DNA of 5,711 nt, from contig JAEORG010000308.1 of the NCBI GenBank assembly GCA_016841005.1, forward strand, positions 1 through 5,711, read 5' to 3'. Position numbers and translations under genes: made by a program. This document shows positions 1-4,809 of the stretch, in pieces. This stretch comes from Candidatus Thorarchaeota archaeon (GTDB taxonomy: Archaea; Asgardarchaeota; Thorarchaeia; Thorarchaeales; Thorarchaeaceae). Position 1 is the first letter of the stretch. Each line of letters begins with the position of its first letter. The notes below the pieces were generated by a model. It saw nothing but the letters and a program-made list of their open reading frames with translations. It had not been told where the DNA came from and searched no databases.

Positions 1-180
1 GTTGCAGCGGACAGAAGCCACTTCCGGACTAGGTTCGGGCAAAGCTCATGTACAAGAGTCAGGAGTGGTCCTGATTCTCTCCGGTGACGGAAGTCATGAG
101 AAGGGTGGAACACGGAAGTTAAAGGTCACTGAGGAGGTTCACTCACCTTCTTTGGAAACCTAGAACAGGTCGGTGCATAC
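1..180 (+). ncRNA. Putative structured RNA with a 5S rRNA-like core
   Basis: Bases 108-122 read GAACACGGAAGTTAA, identical to the conserved loop C/helix III core of 5S rRNA. They sit inside a GGTGAC/GTCACT helix (83-88 with 125-130), spaced as 5S helix II is. A GGAAACC follows at 154-160, resembling the 5S 3' domain. Further complementary arms are all nested: 1-10 with 170-180 (one bulge, one mismatch), 29-35 with 157-163 (CTAGGTT/AACCTAG), 55-64 with 69-80 (two-base bulge) and 131-138 with 145-152. The span is longer than a normal 5S of about 120 bases, and the usual CCGT strand of helix III is missing, so it may be a divergent or expanded 5S, a 5S-derived pseudogene, or another structured RNA. 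The 5' end may lie outside the window. The pairings were found by eye, not by folding. Confidence 0.42.
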
Positions 181-207
181 ATCCATACACAATGTATCTA
201 CGGATAT

Positions 208-261
208 GAAAGATTATATGGAGGTCAGATTGCCTCCTCTCTCAGATAATCATCTGGTGAT
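208..261 (+). promoter_or_regulatory. Possible mvhD promoter and leader with two hairpins
   Basis: An AT-rich ATTATATG at 212-219, after a GAAAG stretch, is a weak TATA-box candidate. It is followed by GGAGG/CCTCC (220-224 with 233-237, 8-base loop) and CAGAT/ATCTG (243-247 with 252-256, 4-base loop). The second arm runs into GGTGAT (256-261), the likely ribosome-binding site, so folding could hide it. The first hairpin could instead end the upstream RNA. Confidence 0.3.
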
Positions 262-269
262 ATCTACTA

Positions 270-680
270 ATGCCTCCAAAGGATATGAACATCATAATTT
301 TCGGTTGCATGCAGTGCATGTATGCGGCAAGTGACTTAGCAGGAACGATGAAGCTACAGTACGATGCCACGAGCAGGATCATCAGAATGCCTTGTACTGC
401 ACGACTAGATATCAACTTCATCCTGAAAGCTCTACAGGAGGGGGCGGACGGAGTGCTGATTGTGGGATATCATCCCGGAGATTGTGCGTTTAAGACGGGG
501 AACCTAGGAGCAGAACGGCGAGTGCGGTTCACGAAGAAACTGATTGAGCAGTTAGGACTTGATGAGCGCAGAGTAAAGATGGTCTTTGTATCAGCAGCTG
601 AGGGTGACAAGTTCGCAGCAGAGATCAACAAGTTTGCTGACGAGATTAGAGCGATTGGACCGAATCCGATACGCCTTTGA
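270..680 (+). CDS. mvhD: F420-non-reducing hydrogenase iron-sulfur subunit D (MvhD family)
   Basis: Small iron-sulfur electron carrier, 136 residues, close to full length for the family. In methanogens MvhD carries a [2Fe-2S] cluster and passes electrons between the MvhAG hydrogenase and the flavin subunit HdrA in the cytoplasmic bifurcating complex. Family marks: GCMQCMYAASDLAG near the N-terminus, MPCTARLD, EGADGVLIVGYHPGDC, and an ERRV...SAAEGDKFA C-terminal section. Cys13, Cys16, Cys42 and Cys72 are the candidate ligands; two positions that are often Cys in relatives (FCC..C and GCHPGDC) are Gly12 and Tyr67 here. The ATG at 270 is preferred because GGTGAT lies 8 bases upstream; Met6 (285) is a possible alternative. 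No hydrogenase or hdr gene is visible nearby, so it is an orphan subunit in this window. Its last 47 codons recur at 3369-3509. Confidence 0.9.
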   Translation: MPPKDMNIIIFGCMQCMYAASDLAGTMKLQYDATSRIIRMPCTARLDINFILKALQEGADGVLIVGYHPGDCAFKTGNLGAERRVRFTKKLIEQLGLDERRVKMVFVSAAEGDKFAAEINKFADEIRAIGPNPIRL

Positions 681-684
681 TTAG

Positions 685-987
685 TCAAGATGGCATGTCA
701 TTTGCAGCATTTATTTCGTCTAAAGTCCAACCATCTTTTGCGCGTTGTGCGACAACGACTCCACTAGGAGAGAGAGAATATGCTTCGAATTTTCCTTTTT
801 TTAAAATGAGATAACCTTCAGCAGCAAGTTGACGCATCCGCTTTTTTAATTTAGAAATAGGAGATTTATCGCGATATTTCTTAGGAGTACAAAATTTGAG
901 AATTCGTTCAACATTACCATGAAACCGACCTATTCTAGATTCATCGTACATGAAGACGATGATTGATAGGTCAATTTCAGTTAACAT
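685..987 (-). CDS. Small winged-helix DNA-binding protein, copy 1
   Basis: Unnamed protein of 100 residues, probably a cytoplasmic transcription regulator. A hydrophobic first helix (IIVFMY, about residues 9-14) is followed by a helix-turn-helix region, a likely recognition helix around residues 42-57 ending LAAEGYLI, and a beta-wing ending YSLS (residues 58-73). The paralogue at 3525-3767 aligns over MY...H..V..I...C...LRxLAxxGYLI...SL. The start at 987 is chosen because the paralogue begins at the same point and because a TATA box at 1009-1016 is centred 25-26 bases upstream, which puts transcription start on this ATG. A longer reading from 1011 would start inside that TATA box. The gene converges on mvhD with a 4-base gap and diverges from the tandem-HTH gene at 1193. 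It is AT-rich compared with mvhD. The target is not known; the divergent promoters are the obvious guess. Confidence 0.72.
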   Translation of the reverse strand: MLTEIDLSIIVFMYDESRIGRFHGNVERILKFCTPKKYRDKSPISKLKKRMRQLAAEGYLILKKGKFEAYSLSPSGVVVAQRAKDGWTLDEINAANDMPS

Positions 988-1008
988 AATACCTATATTA
1001 CACACCTC

Positions 1009-1016
1009 CATATAAA
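1009..1016 (-). promoter_or_regulatory. TATA box of winged-helix gene copy 1 (leaderless)
   Basis: TTTATATG on the minus strand, centred 25-26 bases before the ATG at 987. This is the normal archaeal distance from TATA box to transcription start, so the mRNA would begin at or next to the start codon. The copy 2 gene has exactly the same geometry. An inverted repeat TATTATT/AATAATA (1025-1031 with 1046-1052) lies just upstream and could be an operator. Confidence 0.6.
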
Positions 1017-1086
1017 CGATACGGTATTATTGTGTAATTGGCGCGAATAATAATGTATAATAGCATACAACCAATGAATACATATA

Positions 1087-1112
1087 TAGTATGTACGTAT
1101 AAAATCATACTA
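1087..1112 (+). promoter_or_regulatory. TATA box enclosed by a 7-base inverted repeat (operator-promoter)
   Basis: TAGTATG (1087-1093) and CATACTA (1106-1112) are perfect inverted repeats, and the 12 bases between them contain TATAAAA (1098-1104). Transcription would start near 1126, giving a leader of about 65 bases to the ATG at 1193. A dimeric winged-helix protein bound to the arms would cover the TATA box and exclude TBP. The second tandem-HTH gene has the same design with other arms (3869-3897). Confidence 0.55.
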
Positions 1113-1192
1113 ATTACGGTGCTATGTGTTTTATTTCATCACCACTCGAATCCATTCACAAACTGGCATCATTGCCAGAAAGAGGTAATAAA

Positions 1193-1867
1193 ATGAGTCA
1201 CTCCCGCAGGACAACCTTTGAGGAAGCCATAGACCAAATCCTACAAGTAGTAATGGCAGAATCACCAATCACGGTGAAAGCAATCTCTGATCTCAGTGAG
1301 GTTGATCCAAGAACTGTGACGAGGATATTGGAGTTCTTGATAGATTCACAGGAGGATTTTGCAAAAACAACCATAAGGATTCTTGAAGGGAAATGGGGTA
1401 AGGTTGTCTGGAAAAGAGATAGAATAGATAAGACAAAGCTACCAGAAAGCATACGAGATTGGTACATCAAGAAGCGTTTCTTCGATAAAGAATGTCAAGA
1501 AGATGTATCAAAAAATCAAATTCAAAACACGTTCGATGATGTCAAACGAACCTCAATTGAGGAAGTTGTGCACAGGATCTATGTTGCACTTGAAATCGAA
1601 GATGATATCACCTTAGCAGAATTGGCCAGAAGAACAAAAACCAACCGTAGAACCATAAATCGTGCATTGGAATTAATTCTGAAATACCAAGACAGAATAG
1701 CAAGAGGGCATATCACAAAGAAGGACCTCGTGATATGGAGAGATCGTCCTAAACTTCACGAACTTGATGAAACATCATTAAAATATCTCCTCAAGATGTG
1801 GTATTGTCCTGAAGAAAATGGTAGCATACCAGATGATAAAGAACGAGAACTATTACTGCTCGCATAG
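1193..1867 (+). CDS. Tandem winged-helix DNA-binding protein, copy 1
   Basis: Protein of 224 residues from an unnamed family, made of two similar halves. Half 1 (residues 6-97) has a helix-turn-helix around 26-49 (ITVKAISDLSEVDPRTVTRIL) and ends LPESIRDWYIKKRFF. Half 2 (119-206) has ITLAELARRTKTNRRTINRAL around 139-159 and ends LDETSLKYLLKMWY. The halves start alike (RTTFEEAIDQI and RTSIEEVVHRI). The paralogue at 4044-4733 matches end to end. The start at 1193 is preferred over the in-frame ATG at 1124 because AGAGGT lies 6 bases upstream, the paralogue begins here, and transcription should start near 1126. It is divergent from the minus-strand winged-helix gene and 179 bases upstream of the AbiV-like pair. 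Likely an autoregulator or the regulator of that operon; DNA binding is inferred from fold and context. The stop codon lies inside a terminator hairpin. Confidence 0.75.
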   Translation: MSHSRRTTFEEAIDQILQVVMAESPITVKAISDLSEVDPRTVTRILEFLIDSQEDFAKTTIRILEGKWGKVVWKRDRIDKTKLPESIRDWYIKKRFFDKECQEDVSKNQIQNTFDDVKRTSIEEVVHRIYVALEIEDDITLAELARRTKTNRRTINRALELILKYQDRIARGHITKKDLVIWRDRPKLHELDETSLKYLLKMWYCPEENGSIPDDKERELLLLA

Positions 1868-1889
1868 TAATAGTTCTCATCTCTTTTTT
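1845..1889 (+). terminator. Hairpin plus T-run overlapping the stop codon
   Basis: A perfect 13-base stem (1845-1857 with 1866-1878, arms GAGAACTATTACT and AGTAATAGTTCTC) with an 8-base loop is followed by CTCTTTTTTC. The TAG stop (1865-1867) falls at the loop/stem boundary, so the last codons encode the left arm. It separates the regulator transcript from the downstream AbiV-like operon. Confidence 0.65.
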
Positions 1890-1890
1890 C

Positions 1891-1911
1891 CTCTAATGAA
1901 ACGAATTAGAG
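1891..1911. other. Second inverted repeat downstream of the terminator
   Basis: CTCTAAT (1891-1897) and ATTAGAG (1905-1911) form a perfect 7-base stem with a 7-base loop, directly after the T-run. It may be a backup terminator or 3'-end stabiliser; no function can be read from it. Confidence 0.4.
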
Positions 1912-1940
1912 CTCAAATAGGACCATCGCGTCTTTTCGAG

Positions 1941-1978
1941 CCTTTTGCCTACTGAATGATACACAACGTAAACTGCTA
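1941..1978 (+). repeat. Conserved block after tandem-HTH gene, copy A
   Basis: A 26-base block (1941-1966, beginning CCTTTTGCCTACTGAATG) matches 4758-4783 with only two differences. A second match, AAACTGCTA (1970-1978), parallels AAACTACTA at 4792-4800. Both copies lie soon after the 3' end of a tandem-HTH gene although the bases in between differ. It may be a retained piece of the duplicated unit, a regulatory site or an element boundary. Confidence 0.7.
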
Positions 1979-1994
1979 TACTTATGCGAGAGTG

Positions 1995-2038
1995 TATAAA
2001 CATTCTAATACATTTGATTTACAATATGACATAGGAGG
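1995..2038 (+). promoter_or_regulatory. Promoter and ribosome-binding site of the AbiV-like operon
   Basis: TATAAA at 1995-2000 predicts a transcript start near 2023. A strong GGAGG Shine-Dalgarno (2034-2038) is 8 bases before the TTG start at 2047 and decides that start. Confidence 0.5.
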
Positions 2039-2046
2039 GACTATAG

Positions 2047-2709
2047 TTGATTCCAAGAGAGATATACAGAGAGGCAATGAATGAAAGCATAAAGAATGCG
2101 AGAATGATGCTTGATGAAGCTGATATAATCTCTGAAAGAAGATCTGTAGTCCATGCACGAGTGTTACAGAATATGGCAATCGAAGAAGTAGCTAAAGCCT
2201 ATGTATGCTGGTTAGTGACTAATGGAGTAATTCCCTATAATCATCCTCTGGTTGATCCACAAGATGGCAAAAGTGTGTTTCAGAATCATCAAATCAAAGT
2301 TAGTATCTATGTTGCTATAGCTAATATATTGAATGTGCTAATTCTTCGTGAAGCAGGGATAAGAGGTTCTTCTTTACCATCAGAAAGAAGAATACTAGCT
2401 TTAGATACAGTACTGGATTGGGTTTCTGAGAAAGGCTCTAAGAAGAGATATGATTGGATGTATGTTGATGTCAAAATCGACAAGAAAGGAAATTACACTG
2501 TATCAAGCCCGTTATTAATCGATTCAGATATCATTCTTGACGGTCTAAATGGAGTTAGATCAACAATCAATCTTATTTGTTGGTTGGATAATCAATCAAA
2601 AACTGAGAGTTTTGCAAAGAAAAGAACGAGGATGAGGGAGAAGATTAGAACAAGCGATGATATGTTTCCTCCAAATCCTGAATGGTATGGTAAGGTGAAG
2701 AAGTCATGA
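2047..2709 (+). CDS. AbiV-like HEPN protein, first of a pair
   Basis: Protein of 220 residues resembling the AbiV abortive-infection family (HEPN fold). In Lactococcus, AbiV blocks phage development by acting on translation; a function in archaea is inferred only from similarity. Family marks: a helix with HARVLQNMAIEEVAKAYVCW (residues 36-55, EExxK at 46-50), then VFQNHQIK (77-84), then KKRYDWMYVD (132-141). R31xxxxH36 has the spacing of the HEPN RNase motif but lies earlier than in classical HEPN enzymes, so catalysis is uncertain. It starts with TTG: GGAGG sits 8 bases upstream and the next gene's protein begins with the same MIPxExYR pattern. It ends in a 4-base ATGA overlap with the next gene, so the pair is probably co-translated. 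AT-richer by eye than mvhD, suggesting acquisition. No signal peptide or membrane segment is seen. Confidence 0.7.
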   Translation: MIPREIYREAMNESIKNARMMLDEADIISERRSVVHARVLQNMAIEEVAKAYVCWLVTNGVIPYNHPLVDPQDGKSVFQNHQIKVSIYVAIANILNVLILREAGIRGSSLPSERRILALDTVLDWVSEKGSKKRYDWMYVDVKIDKKGNYTVSSPLLIDSDIILDGLNGVRSTINLICWLDNQSKTESFAKKRTRMREKIRTSDDMFPPNPEWYGKVKKS

Positions 2710-3347
2710 TTCCTATCGAAGTTTATAGATTAACTTTGAACGAGTGTATAAACCATGCAGAGGAGTTACTTAATATTTCAAGGATTATTGCTAGTAGAGG
2801 TTCAAAAGCACATGCACTACTTCTAAAAAACTTCGCAGTCGAAGAGATTGCAAAAGCGTATGTATGTTGGTTAGTATCTTCTGAAATTCTTCCTAGAAAT
2901 CATCCAATTGCAAAAACCACATCAAAAAGAGGTGTTTTCAGGAATCATGATACGAAATATATCCTCTCAACGACTGTCGGTAGTATGTTAATCATTGGTG
3001 CACAAAAAGGAATGCGACCTGGCGAGTTCTATGTGCCCGACGCTGGAGAGCTTACAGGGATTAGTATTGCAGCAACTGCTATTGGAAAAATAGGAACGAA
3101 GAAGAGGTTTGAATGGATGTATACTGATATAATTACGGATTCAGATGGTAATTGGAAAGTTACAAGCCCACTCAAATTAGATTTGGATGAAACAATTTTG
3201 AACTATGGATTAGATGAAAGTATGATAGCTTATCTGAAGAATCTTAGAAAGTCATCCAATACAGAAGATTTCAAAAAACGTGTAAGGGAGTATCGAACGA
3301 AACTCAGCAAGATTGATCCGGAATATCCATCAAAGCCAAAATGGTAG
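2706..3347 (+). CDS. AbiV-like HEPN protein, second of a pair
   Basis: Paralogue of the preceding protein, 213 residues, aligning without gaps through about residue 156. It shares MIPxExYR at the start, R31xxxxH36, AVEEIAKAYVCW (44-55), VFRNHDTK (77-84) and KKRFEWMYTD (132-141); both proteins end in a Pro-x-x-Trp-type tail (PEW and PKW). The invariant positions R31, H36, E46, E47, K50, H81, K84, R134, W137, Y139 and D141 are the best candidates for function. Its ATG overlaps the upstream stop (ATGA), and AGGTGA at 2693-2698 gives a ribosome-binding site 7 bases upstream. The pair could form a heterodimer, since HEPN proteins usually dimerise, or act on two targets. Function as phage defence is inferred from family resemblance. 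Confidence 0.7.
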   Translation: MIPIEVYRLTLNECINHAEELLNISRIIASRGSKAHALLLKNFAVEEIAKAYVCWLVSSEILPRNHPIAKTTSKRGVFRNHDTKYILSTTVGSMLIIGAQKGMRPGEFYVPDAGELTGISIAATAIGKIGTKKRFEWMYTDIITDSDGNWKVTSPLKLDLDETILNYGLDESMIAYLKNLRKSSNTEDFKKRVREYRTKLSKIDPEYPSKPKW

Positions 3348-3368
3348 CCACTTAGATGTCAATGGTAA

Positions 3369-3509
3369 CTAGTTGCTCAACTAGATTAAGATGAACGTAG
3401 AGTAAAGATGGTATTCGTGAGTGCGGCTGAAGGTGACAAGTTCGCAGCTGAGGTCAATAAGTTCGCTGAGGAGATCCGAGTGATAGGACCTAATCCAATC
3501 AGATTATAG
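3369..3509 (+). pseudogene. Truncated second copy of the mvhD 3' end
   Basis: These 141 bases align without gaps to 540-680, the last 47 codons and stop of mvhD. An in-frame TAA (3387-3389) and the loss of everything upstream, including all four cysteines, show it cannot make the iron-sulfur protein. From 3390 to 3506 there are about 26 base differences in 117 but only three amino-acid changes (Ile to Val, Asp to Glu, Ala to Val), so it diverged while under protein-level selection before it was broken. The longest exact match is 17 bases, GGTGACAAGTTCGCAGC (603-619 and 3432-3448). The left edge is also a CTAGTTG/CAACTAG palindrome (3369-3384). A 33-codon reading from the ATG at 3408 has no ribosome-binding site. 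Confidence 0.85.
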
Positions 3510-3524
3510 TAAGAAGAAGAGATA

Positions 3525-3767
3525 TTATCGAAGGCTCAGATATTCCTCAACTAAAGCGACGTACTCACGATTTAATGAGAATGCTTGGTCGTGATGTCCG
3601 ATTAGATATCCTTGGCTAGCTAATTTTCTCAGAGTCTTTTTGAATCCTTTCTTATCTCTGATTTGACATAAGGCTGCAATTGAGTCAACTCTACGATGTT
3701 TGGATTGGATGATGTGCTTCTTGTACATACAGACAAGAAGCTTCCATTCATCACCAGAGAGTGTCAT
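3525..3767 (-). CDS. Small winged-helix DNA-binding protein, copy 2
   Basis: Protein of 80 residues, a shorter paralogue of the product of 685-987. It has LLVCMY at residues 10-15, a recognition-helix segment about 38-52 (RKLASQGYLI follows), and a wing ending FSLN (62-66), then a helical tail. It lacks the 20 or so extra C-terminal residues of copy 1. The gene ends 15 bases after the mvhD fragment and diverges from the tandem-HTH gene at 4044, the same order and orientation as copy 1. A TATA box at 3789-3796 is centred 25-26 bases upstream of the ATG at 3767, indicating a leaderless mRNA. Probably a transcription regulator with a separate specificity from copy 1; the ligand or partner is unknown. 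Confidence 0.7.
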   Translation of the reverse strand: MTLSGDEWKLLVCMYKKHIIQSKHRRVDSIAALCQIRDKKGFKKTLRKLASQGYLIGHHDQAFSLNREYVALVEEYLSLR

Positions 3768-3788
3768 AAGATTTGAAAGCGAAGGGTC

Positions 3789-3796
3789 TATTTAAA
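3789..3796 (-). promoter_or_regulatory. TATA box of winged-helix gene copy 2 (leaderless)
   Basis: TTTAAATA on the minus strand, centred 25-26 bases before the ATG at 3767, the same distance as in copy 1. Upstream lies a short TGTTGT/ACAACA inverted repeat (3806-3811 with 3821-3826). Confidence 0.6.
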
Positions 3797-3812
3797 CATT
3801 GCGTTTGTTGTG

Positions 3813-3835
3813 CATTATTAACAACACAAATAATG
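3813..3835. other. Inverted repeat between the divergent genes
   Basis: CATTATT (3813-3819) and AATAATG (3829-3835) are perfect inverted repeats separated by 9 bases. Copy 1 has a related TATTATT/AATAATA pair at 1025-1031 and 1046-1052 in the equivalent place, which supports a regulator-binding role. Confidence 0.4.
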
Positions 3836-3868
3836 AAGTAAATAATAGCAAGAATAATAGTATATGAA

Positions 3869-3897
3869 TGTTACATTTATATACATAAAGTGTAACA
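3869..3897 (+). promoter_or_regulatory. Consensus TATA box inside an inverted repeat (operator-promoter)
   Basis: TTTATATA (3876-3883) is a textbook archaeal TATA box. It is enclosed by TGTTACA (3869-3875) and TGTAACA (3891-3897), a perfect 7-base inverted repeat that extends inward as TTTAT/ATAAA with a one-base offset. Transcription would start near 3905, leaving a leader of about 140 bases before the ATG at 4044. The arms differ from those at 1087-1112, as expected for two regulators with different specificities. Confidence 0.6.
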
Positions 3898-3903
3898 ATA
3901 AAA

Positions 3904-3966
3904 CACGCGAACAAGCACGCGAAGTAACGCGCAATTAATGTCACAAGCATACGCAATCAATTACGC
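3904..3966 (+). repeat. Iterated ACGC(G) motifs in the leader
   Basis: ACGC occurs at 3905, 3917, 3927, 3951 and 3963, the first three as ACGCG and the first two within CACGCGAA. Spacings are 12, 10, 24 and 12 bases, close to whole turns of the helix, so the motifs would lie on one face of the DNA. This suggests multiple contacts for a protein. Copy 1 has only a single GGCGCGAAT (1040-1048). Confidence 0.4.
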
Positions 3967-4000
3967 ACACTATAATCACATCATTGGTGTATAGTAATTG
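3958..4000. promoter_or_regulatory. Second inverted repeat around a TATAAT sequence
   Basis: CAATTAC (3958-3964) and GTAATTG (3994-4000) are perfect inverted repeats; ACTATA (3969-3974) and TATAGT (3990-3995) form an inner pair. TATAAT at 3971-3976 could be a nearer promoter, with a start near 4000 and a leader of about 45 bases. It may be an alternative promoter-operator or a leader hairpin. Confidence 0.35.
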
Positions 4001-4043
4001 CAGCAAGTGGTAGCGCAAAGTTGGAACGGAGTCTAGCAACAAG

Positions 4044-4733
4044 ATGACTGCGAGAAAAAGAACCTCAGTAGAAGATGCACTTGGTATCATTCTGGAATAC
4101 TTACATAAAGACACACTCTTGACAACAAGCGAGATTGCCAGTGCAACGAATCTCAGTTGGAACGTTGTTGATCGTGCAGTACGTCTTGTCATGGACATTC
4201 AAGGCTATTTCCATGCCAACAAGATTGAGGTCTTGGGTGGGCGAGGTCGCAAGATTGTGCTTGTCGAGTTGAAGATAGATCTTACAAGACTTCCCAACAG
4301 CGTCAGAGAGTGGTTCATCGAAGAGAAGTTCTTCAAGGGAGAAGAGAAGAAGCATTACACCACAGATGAGGCAAGAGAGATACTCGGGGCTCATATCGAA
4401 GACAGGAATCGTACTAGACTTGAGGATGCAATCCGTTGTATCTTGGAGGCGCTAGAGCTTGAGGATGAACTCTCAGTCCTTGAACTCTCAAAACGCACTG
4501 CACTGAATCGAAGAACAATAGAGAGAGTTCTTGACATCTTCCAGAGATTCCAGAATTACTTTGCCACTTCATATCTGGAGAAGATTGAAGGAAGCCTAGT
4601 CCATAGAAACCACCCAGATATCTATGGTTTGGATGAAACCCGAATGATGTACATGCTCAAGAAACTTTACTTGCCTCATTTGCGGGAGAATCTAACCAAG
4701 GATAAGGAGAGAGCACTGTTTCAGACTGCATGA
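4044..4733 (+). CDS. Tandem winged-helix DNA-binding protein, copy 2
   Basis: Protein of 229 residues, paralogue of the product of 1193-1867 and likewise built from two similar halves. Half 1 (6-97) has LTTSEIASATNLSWNVVDRAV (26-46) and ends LPNSVREWFIEEKFF; half 2 (124 onward) has LSVLELSKRTALNRRTIERVL (143-163) and continues to LDETRMMYMLKKLYLP. The segment from Lys77 to Phe97 (IDLTRLP.S.REW.I...FF) and the DKER tail are the best conserved parts between paralogues, with NRRTI in the second recognition helix. Only a weak GGAG (4028-4031) lies 12 bases upstream. The gene is less AT-rich by eye than copy 1. It diverges from 3525-3767 and converges with the nuclease-like gene. Probably a regulator of its own region; the helices between the HTH units could carry a dimer or ligand interface. 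Confidence 0.75.
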   Translation: MTARKRTSVEDALGIILEYLHKDTLLTTSEIASATNLSWNVVDRAVRLVMDIQGYFHANKIEVLGGRGRKIVLVELKIDLTRLPNSVREWFIEEKFFKGEEKKHYTTDEAREILGAHIEDRNRTRLEDAIRCILEALELEDELSVLELSKRTALNRRTIERVLDIFQRFQNYFATSYLEKIEGSLVHRNHPDIYGLDETRMMYMLKKLYLPHLRENLTKDKERALFQTA

Positions 4734-4751
4734 AAAATCAGCTGCTTTTTA
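4733..4751. terminator. Possible bidirectional terminator
   Basis: A run of A, CAGCTG and a run of T (4733-4750) form a dyad that yields GCTTTTT on the plus strand and GATTTTT on the minus strand. It starts at the stop codon of the tandem-HTH gene and faces the converging nuclease-like gene. Archaeal termination depends mainly on the T-run, so either strand could end here. Confidence 0.45.
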
Positions 4752-4757
4752 CTCAAA

Positions 4758-4800
4758 CCTTTTGTCTACTGAATGATATACAATAGATAAGAAACTACTA
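4758..4800 (+). repeat. Conserved block after tandem-HTH gene, copy B
   Basis: Counterpart of 1941-1978: 4758-4783 begins CCTTTTGTCTACTGAATG and differs at two positions, and AAACTACTA (4792-4800) matches AAACTGCTA after a slightly longer spacer. It lies between two converging genes and is not coding in either. Confidence 0.7.
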
Positions 4801-4809
4801 GGATAGCTA

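Noticed and set aside
2..163. Open plus-strand frame with a VVLILSGDG stretch, faintly like the C-terminus of a PLP enzyme such as threonine synthase
   Set aside because: Only 53 codons, the spacing does not fit the family, and the nested helices and 5S core explain the same bases better.
988..1011. Upstream Met adding 8 residues to winged-helix copy 1
   Set aside because: This ATG is part of the TATA box, and the paralogue has no such extension.
1124..1192. In-frame upstream ATG extending the first tandem-HTH gene by 23 residues
   Set aside because: It lies at the predicted transcript start, has no ribosome-binding site, and the paralogue begins at the position of 1193.
1198..1470. Minus-strand open frames opposite the tandem-HTH genes (also 4101-4394 and 3941-4198)
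   Set aside because: Frame shadows of well-supported genes, without ribosome-binding sites or family features; 3941-4198 also crosses the control region.
3408..3509. 33-codon reading within the mvhD fragment as a small protein
   Set aside because: No ribosome-binding site or promoter, and the segment is explained as a gene remnant.
3904..3966. CRISPR or replication-origin reading of the ACGC repeats
   Set aside because: Units are too short and irregular for CRISPR, and no replication initiator gene is present.
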